Below are positions 7,423 to 11,211 of a DNA stretch of 11,211 nucleotides, piece by piece. The notes under the pieces were generated by a model that made no database searches, was not told the DNA's origin, and worked only from the letters and a program-made list of their open reading frames with translations. Position numbers and translations under genes: made by a program. The DNA comes from Bacteroidales bacterium (GTDB lineage Bacteria; Bacteroidota; Bacteroidia; Bacteroidales; WCHB1-69): assembly GCA_031257735.1 (NCBI GenBank), contig JAIROC010000418.1, positions 1 through 11,211 of the forward strand, written 5' to 3'. Positions within the stretch are counted from its first letter, which is position 1. Every line of letters starts with the position of its first letter.

Positions 7423-7450
7423 CTCTTACGGCTTTCAGCCATTGTAAGAG
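7423..7450. repeat. Compound hairpin CTCTTAC-GGCT...AGCC-GTAAGAG
   Basis: The outer arms CTCTTAC (7423-7429) and GTAAGAG (7444-7450) enclose the inner stem GGCT-TTC-AGCC (7430-7440). The 15-mer at 7426-7440 is found exactly, inverted, at 11197-11211, where the window ends. It also resembles GGGCTTTCAGCCC at 713-725. Confidence 0.65.
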
Positions 7451-7468
7451 CAATATTCTTTAATTCTA

Positions 7469-7498
7469 TTTCATAATGGACAAAATGACATTATGAAA
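7469..7498. repeat. Perfect 10-bp inverted repeat downstream of the STN gene
   Basis: TTTCATAATG (7469-7478) and CATTATGAAA (7489-7498) are exact complements around a 10-base spacer. It lies about 120 bp past the STN stop and could act as a weak terminator of that operon or a protein-binding site. No T-tract follows on either strand. Confidence 0.45.
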
Positions 7499-7618
7499 GC
7501 GTGATTATTCAACATGTTGATCCTGCTTATTTACAAAATGTATCAACTCATAATGACGAATATACGAATGTTTTTCAATCAATGTAGTCGTTTCCGGACA
7601 GACACCAAGTATTATTTT

Positions 7619-9286
7619 TTAAAATTTCAATCCACCTGTAACTCCTACCCAAAAATTCAAATGCGTATTGGAATTGTTCCAACTCCAAATAGTATATGGA
7701 AGTTTCACATCCATTGTATTTCGAGATTGAATTAACAAATTAGCTGTCGGACCTAAAAACATCTTAAAATGATTGGCTATGCTGATATTAAGAAGAGGTC
7801 TGAATTGTACCAATCTATTGTATGAATAAGCCTTGAAGTTATCTTTTAAAAGTTGATAATGCATAAGTTCCAAATTTAAACCTATCCTGTTTTTCCATAA
7901 AAATGCCGTTCCCAAACCAATACCGGTAGCGCCAAATTTATCCGAATAATTATATCCTATAGAAAGGACGGTATATAACTTTTGAACTCCAGAGCGAAAA
8001 GTAACGGAAAAATGTATAAATTCACTTCCTTCAATCCCAGCTTCCAACAGACCTCCATGTTTGACAATATTAATAACTCCCAAAGAAATCCCGTCGGCAG
8101 TATCGCGTACATTTACTATTCCCATCTGAAAACGACCTTTCTTTGTTACGTTTACGGCTGTAATTTGACAGGCAGATTTATCGGCAATATTAACGCATCC
8201 TGCCATCTGAAACAGCCCATCTCTTGTAATATTGACTCCGCCTGCTAATTGGGTATATGATTTTTTTGCAACATTTACTCCGCCTGCTGATTGAAAATTT
8301 CCTGTATCTGCAATATTGACTCCGCCTGCTAATTGTGTTGATTTCCCTGTTGGAGTACAATTAAATACTCCTGCTAATTGGACATTTTTACTACTTCCGG
8401 TTTGTGAATTAACCCCTGTAAGATTGAATACCCCTGCTGCCTGAAAACCATGTACACTATACTTGTTTACATTAAAAACGCTTGCCCATTCAGCGCCTTT
8501 CACTTTTCCTGTTACGCCTCCTATTACATGCAACGAAAAATTAAAGACATATTCAGGTGAATGTATCCAACTCGTACCCAAAGGATATACAAATGACATT
8601 TGAACTGCTCTTTTTTTCTCCTGTATTCTATCCTGCTTATTTTCTTTTTGTTGTCCTACGGTATCTACTGATATAATTTCTTGTGCTGACAGATTGTATG
8701 CTGTCATTAATGTTAGAAACGAGATTGTTGTTAAAAATGATTTCATTTTCTTTTTTCTTTTTGTTGTTAATATGCTATCATGACAATTAAGTTGGATGAT
8801 ACCATTATCCGAAACCACTTTTTTTTGCGAATGAAACATTTCTTTGTTATAGATTAAGTCGTTATTTGCTGTTTTTGTATTCTCAAAAATGTTTTCAGTC
8901 TCCTCCCGCAATAATATATCTCTGTCAGGTGAATTGTTCTTGTTGGAATTTTCCTTTATGAGAAAAAGGATAAGATATTTGCCTGTTTTTTTATAAGATA
9001 TCGTATCACAAAACAATAATTCAAGCGTCTCATCCAAACTTTTATCTTGAATATCTATTGATATTTTTCTTTTCATATCAATAATTTGCGAACTGTATGA
9101 AAAACGATATCCTGTTTGTTGGGTAATCGTATGAAAAACCTGCGACAAAGGTTTGTTTTCGACCTTCAATGTGATATTCTCAACAGTCTGTGCATTTAAT
9201 ACGTTGAACAGACAAAAAGAAAATAGAAACAAAAGCGCTCTAACACACAATATCTTTTTACTTGGAAATAATAAAAGCATTTTCAT
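7619..9286 (-). CDS. STN-domain protein fused to an AGGVN-repeat, beta-barrel-like surface protein
   Basis: The 555-residue product has four parts. A Sec signal peptide spans 1-33 (hydrophobic 18-30, likely cut after NAQ). An STN domain spans about 36-112 (VENKPLSQVFHTITQQTGYRF at 42-62, SLDETLELLF at 83-92); this fold is otherwise found at the N-terminus of TonB-dependent transducers and secretins, where it can contact FecR. A polar linker (113-180) ends in KRKKK and runs into a second signal-peptide-like segment (181-202). About ten 13-22-residue repeats follow (260-413, e.g. TQLAGGVNIADTG, FQSAGGVNVA), with consensus FQxAGGVNIA. The last 140 residues alternate polar and hydrophobic and end GGLKF with a terminal Phe, as in outer-membrane barrels. 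From memory the repeats resemble LA_2272-type surface repeats. It overlaps fecR by 29 bp, suggesting coupled translation. An alternative ATG lies at 9280. The fusion could be one polyprotein or two genes sharing a frame; its function is unknown. Confidence 0.7.
   Translation of the reverse strand: MKMLLLFPSKKILCVRALLFLFSFCLFNVLNAQTVENITLKVENKPLSQVFHTITQQTGYRFSYSSQIIDMKRKISIDIQDKSLDETLELLFCDTISYKKTGKYLILFLIKENSNKNNSPDRDILLREETENIFENTKTANNDLIYNKEMFHSQKKVVSDNGIIQLNCHDSILTTKRKKKMKSFLTTISFLTLMTAYNLSAQEIISVDTVGQQKENKQDRIQEKKRAVQMSFVYPLGTSWIHSPEYVFNFSLHVIGGVTGKVKGAEWASVFNVNKYSVHGFQAAGVFNLTGVNSQTGSSKNVQLAGVFNCTPTGKSTQLAGGVNIADTGNFQSAGGVNVAKKSYTQLAGGVNITRDGLFQMAGCVNIADKSACQITAVNVTKKGRFQMGIVNVRDTADGISLGVINIVKHGGLLEAGIEGSEFIHFSVTFRSGVQKLYTVLSIGYNYSDKFGATGIGLGTAFLWKNRIGLNLELMHYQLLKDNFKAYSYNRLVQFRPLLNISIANHFKMFLGPTANLLIQSRNTMDVKLPYTIWSWNNSNTHLNFWVGVTGGLKF
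8228..8335 (-). repeat. In-frame DNA repeat encoding AGGVN units
   Basis: A 24-base segment at 8228-8251 recurs exactly at 8312-8335, 84 bp (28 codons, two protein repeats) apart. A diverged copy lies between them (about 8270-8293). It encodes QLAGGVNI. Unequal recombination or slippage here would change the repeat number without breaking the frame. Confidence 0.8.
8681..8746 (-). other. Internal start and second signal peptide within the STN gene
   Basis: Residues 181-202 read as a signal peptide: MK, a hydrophobic stretch (FLTTISFLTLMTAY), then NLSAQ with a plausible cut after LSA or SAQ. The ATG at 8746-8744 follows an A/G-rich run (AAAAAGAAAAAAGAAA), typical of good Bacteroidota translation starts. 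This ATG could start a separate 375-residue protein in the same frame. No -7 box is visible just upstream. Confidence 0.55.
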
Positions 9287-10337
9287 TTCGTAAAATTTTA
9301 ATAGATAAAGTTTCTGCTATAATTTCCAATATATTCTCAACAGTTTCATTCTTATCGAAACTTGCCGTAATTTGCATCAAACGTAAGGAATTATCTTCAA
9401 AAACAATGTCTACTCCATAACGGGCTTTAAGACTATCAACAACTTGATATAAATAAACCGTATTAAATTCTATTTCTGTCTCCGTCAATTTTTTTGTTAC
9501 AGCATCAGTAGTAGATACGTGCGTTTGTTCCTGCGGAAAGGGTTCGTTTATTTTCGAAATTACATCTTTTCTCAACTCATTGTCTGTTTCTTTCCGAATA
9601 CAATGCTGCACAAAAGAAAATTGTTTTGTCTGCGGATCATAACAAGCTGTCTCATTTTCTTTAACATGTACCCCTTTATCGGTATTTGTATAAAAAATCA
9701 CTTCGCCCTGTTTCACTTTTACCTGTATCAACTTTTCAGGATTGGAAGCCATTACAGTAAAAACAGTTCCAATATCTTTTATATACGTTTCGCCTGTTTG
9801 TACAAGAAGTTTTTCTTTTTCTTTTGCATCGACCGTAAAAGTAGCAATCCCCGAAAAAATAATTTTATATTTTTCATTTGAAGAATATTGTATCTGTGAA
9901 CCAGACATTAATTCTACATTTACATGTTCAGATATAGGATGATATTGTGTTTCATTATCAGCAACAACTTGAATTATATGCGCTGCATTACGATATCGCA
10001 ACACAAAAACGGCTATCAATATGGCAATAGATGCAGCCACTATCCTATAAAGTAAAAGATGCCGAAATATTCGTTTTCTTTTGGGAAGAATTTTATTCGA
10101 CTGCATATATTTTTTATATCGGGACAAATCTTCCTGCATATCAGTATCTGGCAAGGGTGGCATCAATGCTGTTTGTTGATATAAAACAGTCATTTGATGA
10201 AAATAATTCTCATTTTCATCAGACTCCGCTAACCATTGATCCAATTGTTTTAATTCACTTTTAGAGGCTTCTCCACTAAAATATCGTACTAATATTGTAT
10301 CTATGTTATTTGATGTAGTATGTTTTATTTGTTTCAT
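9258..10337 (-). CDS. FecR-type anti-sigma factor with DUF4974
   Basis: This is an inner-membrane regulator that, in the known family, holds the cognate ECF sigma factor through its cytoplasmic N-terminus and receives a periplasmic signal from an outer-membrane STN domain. The 359-residue product has a cytoplasmic part (1-90; YFSGEASKSELKQLDQWLAE at 19-38), one membrane segment (about 93-113, after KRKR), a FecR domain (about 125-232; VELMSGSQIQYSS, GETYIKDIGTVFTVMA, VKVKQGEV) and a DUF4974 domain (about 286-356; TVYLYQVVDSLKARYGVDIVF, ITASFDKNETVENILEIIAE). Length and order are typical. It lies 35 bp after the sigma gene and overlaps the STN gene by 29 bp, which fits a sigma / anti-sigma / receptor operon. 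The ATG is clear. The membrane orientation is inferred from positive charge before the segment. Confidence 0.93.
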   Translation of the reverse strand: MKQIKHTTSNNIDTILVRYFSGEASKSELKQLDQWLAESDENENYFHQMTVLYQQTALMPPLPDTDMQEDLSRYKKYMQSNKILPKRKRIFRHLLLYRIVAASIAILIAVFVLRYRNAAHIIQVVADNETQYHPISEHVNVELMSGSQIQYSSNEKYKIIFSGIATFTVDAKEKEKLLVQTGETYIKDIGTVFTVMASNPEKLIQVKVKQGEVIFYTNTDKGVHVKENETACYDPQTKQFSFVQHCIRKETDNELRKDVISKINEPFPQEQTHVSTTDAVTKKLTETEIEFNTVYLYQVVDSLKARYGVDIVFEDNSLRLMQITASFDKNETVENILEIIAETLSIKILRNENAFIISK

Positions 10338-10372
10338 TTTGGTTTAAGATATTAAAGACATTAAGAATAAAA

Positions 10373-10915
10373 TTAAACTGTCAAATAATCCTTCAAATCA
10401 TTTCGCAACAGACGCAATGCTTTTACCATCTGTGTTTCCACTGTATTTGTTGATATATTAAGTTTATTTGCAATTTCCATATACGATAACTGTTGAAAAC
10501 GGCTCAATTCAAACACTTCCCTGCAACGAGGCGGCAAATGATTAATCGCCATTTTAATTTTCTGTTGCAATTCATTGTACAATATAGTATTTGCTGTATC
10601 ATCAACAAAATCGCATGACAAATATGCAATATCCTGATTATGTTCATTTCTTATTTTTAATTGTTTCAATTTATTTAGTGCATCATTATGCACTATGCGA
10701 TATAAATATGATTTCATTGAAGTATGTATTTCGAGTTCTGATCGTTGTTCCCATAATTTATAAAATACCTTTTGAACTATATCTTTTGCGTCTTCCGCAT
10801 CATGCAATATGCTATAGGCATAGTTGCACAAAGGATTATACCACTGTATAAAAAGTTCTTCATATACTCTATGATTTCCTCTTCGCAAATCGTTTATCTC
10901 AATACAATCTTTCAA
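10373..10915 (-). CDS. ECF-family RNA polymerase sigma factor (Bacteroides-type, FecI-like)
   Basis: This alternative sigma factor would direct RNA polymerase to a small regulon when released by the adjacent FecR protein. The 180-residue product has region 2 at about 22-90 (YNPLCNYAYSILHDAEDAKDIV at 26-47, FYKLWEQR at 51-58) and region 4 at about 118-174. The region 4 helix-turn-helix is LSYMEIANKLNISTNTVETQMVKAL at 143-167, preceded by LPPRCREVFELSRF. There is no extra C-terminal domain. The start is unusual. The only standard start codon between the upstream in-frame stop and the conserved region is TTG at 10915-10913; the next ATG is residue 67, inside region 2. The TTG sits about 28 bases after the predicted transcription start. 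It heads the operon with fecR and the STN gene and may be autoregulated. Confidence 0.93.
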   Translation of the reverse strand: MKDCIEINDLRRGNHRVYEELFIQWYNPLCNYAYSILHDAEDAKDIVQKVFYKLWEQRSELEIHTSMKSYLYRIVHNDALNKLKQLKIRNEHNQDIAYLSCDFVDDTANTILYNELQQKIKMAINHLPPRCREVFELSRFQQLSYMEIANKLNISTNTVETQMVKALRLLRNDLKDYLTV

Positions 10916-10949
10916 TATATTTATTTTTTTAATACAAGTTTATTTGCAA

Positions 10950-10979
10950 CAAAGATACTATTTTTTTTTTACATGACAA
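10950..10979 (-). promoter_or_regulatory. Promoter of the sigma-fecR-STN operon
   Basis: On the minus strand TTG (10979-10977), a 19-bp spacer containing a run of ten A, and TATCTTTG (10957-10950) match the Bacteroidota primary-sigma promoter (TTG at -33, TAnnTTTG at -7). The predicted leader to the TTG start codon is about 28 bases. This suggests the operon has a housekeeping promoter. A separate ECF-type promoter was not recognised. Confidence 0.65.
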
Positions 10980-11093
10980 CTGAAGCAGTCAATACCTGTA
11001 TTCAAACATAAAATAAATTGGATTAAAACCTTCATTTTGTCTATTTAGTGTCTGGCTATAAAATACAGATAGGGTTGTTTCAAAAGCGCTCTC

Positions 11094-11156
11094 CGCAACA
11101 ATCAGCACGTCATTGCGAGCGGGTATATCTTTCAAATAAACAAAAGGGAATGACGT
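11094..11156. repeat. Second copy of the CGCAACAATCA...CGTCATTG repeat
   Basis: CGCAACAATCA (11094-11104) followed by CACGTCATTGCGAGCG matches the repeat at 7347-7380 with changes. ACGTCATT (11107-11114) and AATGACGT (11149-11156) are perfect 8-bp inverted arms that enclose an AT-rich centre. The element is non-coding and upstream of the sigma operon promoter. Confidence 0.6.
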
Positions 11157-11194
11157 TTATACTATGCGCAGTTTACGGTATGGGATAAACAGAA

Positions 11195-11211
11195 ACGGCT
11201 GAAAGCCGTAA
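11195..11211. repeat. Palindrome ACGGCT-GAA-AGCCGT at the window edge
   Basis: The stem spans 11195-11209. The 15 bases 11197-11211 are the exact reverse complement of 7426-7440. The match is cut off by the end of the window, so the shared repeat may be longer. Confidence 0.6.

Larger units (their letters stand above)
7144..7618. other. Non-coding spacer between gcvT and the STN gene
   Basis: This 475-bp stretch follows the STN gene and precedes gcvT (both minus strand). The only open frames are short and not protein-like. It holds a REP-like repeat (7347-7392), a compound hairpin (7423-7450) and a perfect 10-bp inverted repeat (7469-7498). The remainder is plain AT-rich sequence. Confidence 0.7.

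Noticed and set aside
7514..7735. 73-residue plus-strand open frame after the STN gene
   Set aside because: It overlaps the end of the STN gene antisense, has no domain, and no promoter or good start context.
8228..8413. Direct DNA repeats as a mobile element or noncoding array
   Set aside because: They are in frame and encode the AGGVN protein repeats, so they are coding.

Overview
The window reads as a low-GC Bacteroidota chromosome, most likely Bacteroidales. Three things support this. A partial gene at the left edge ends in a type IX secretion (Por) sorting domain. An ECF sigma / FecR-DUF4974 pair of the kind expanded in Bacteroides relatives lies at the right. Several genes are preceded by a Bacteroidota-type -7 box (TAnnTTTG), and none of the starts checked has a Shine-Dalgarno sequence. 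No tRNA, rRNA, CRISPR array, transposase or phage gene was seen.

Layout. Positions 1-374 (+) hold the C-terminal end of a T9SS-exported protein. Positions 375-824 are non-coding and dense in short repeats: 7-bp and 8-bp periodic arrays and a cluster of GC-rich palindromes. Positions 825-4061 (-) hold a probable lysS-dnaB operon with a 15-bp gap. A divergent promoter region (4062-4307) separates it from a membrane glycosyltransferase of the GT-C/GT22-like type (4308-5825, +). A hairpin with a T-tract on the minus strand lies between that gene and convergent gcvT (5993-7084, -). Positions 7085-7618 are non-coding and contain the gcvT promoter and further palindromic repeats.

Positions 7619-10915 (-) hold the accessory locus, a three-gene operon in the order sigma, anti-sigma, surface protein. 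The ECF sigma gene uses a TTG start behind a good promoter. The FecR-type anti-sigma gene follows after 35 bp. The third gene overlaps fecR by 29 bp. It encodes a signal peptide and an STN domain and then, in place of a TonB plug and barrel, an in-frame second signal peptide, about ten short AGGVN-type repeats and a beta-rich tail ending in Phe. Inference: this is a variant cell-surface signalling system in which the FecR partner STN domain is joined to a repeat/beta-barrel surface protein rather than to a TonB-dependent transporter. Positions 10916-11211 carry the promoter of this operon and more of the dispersed intergenic repeats.

The housekeeping genes (dnaB, lysS, gcvT) look intact and ordinary. 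The most interesting material is the STN/repeat fusion and the intergenic repeat family, whose core GTCATTG recurs in four intergenic regions. Identifications rest on motif recognition by eye; no database search was possible.
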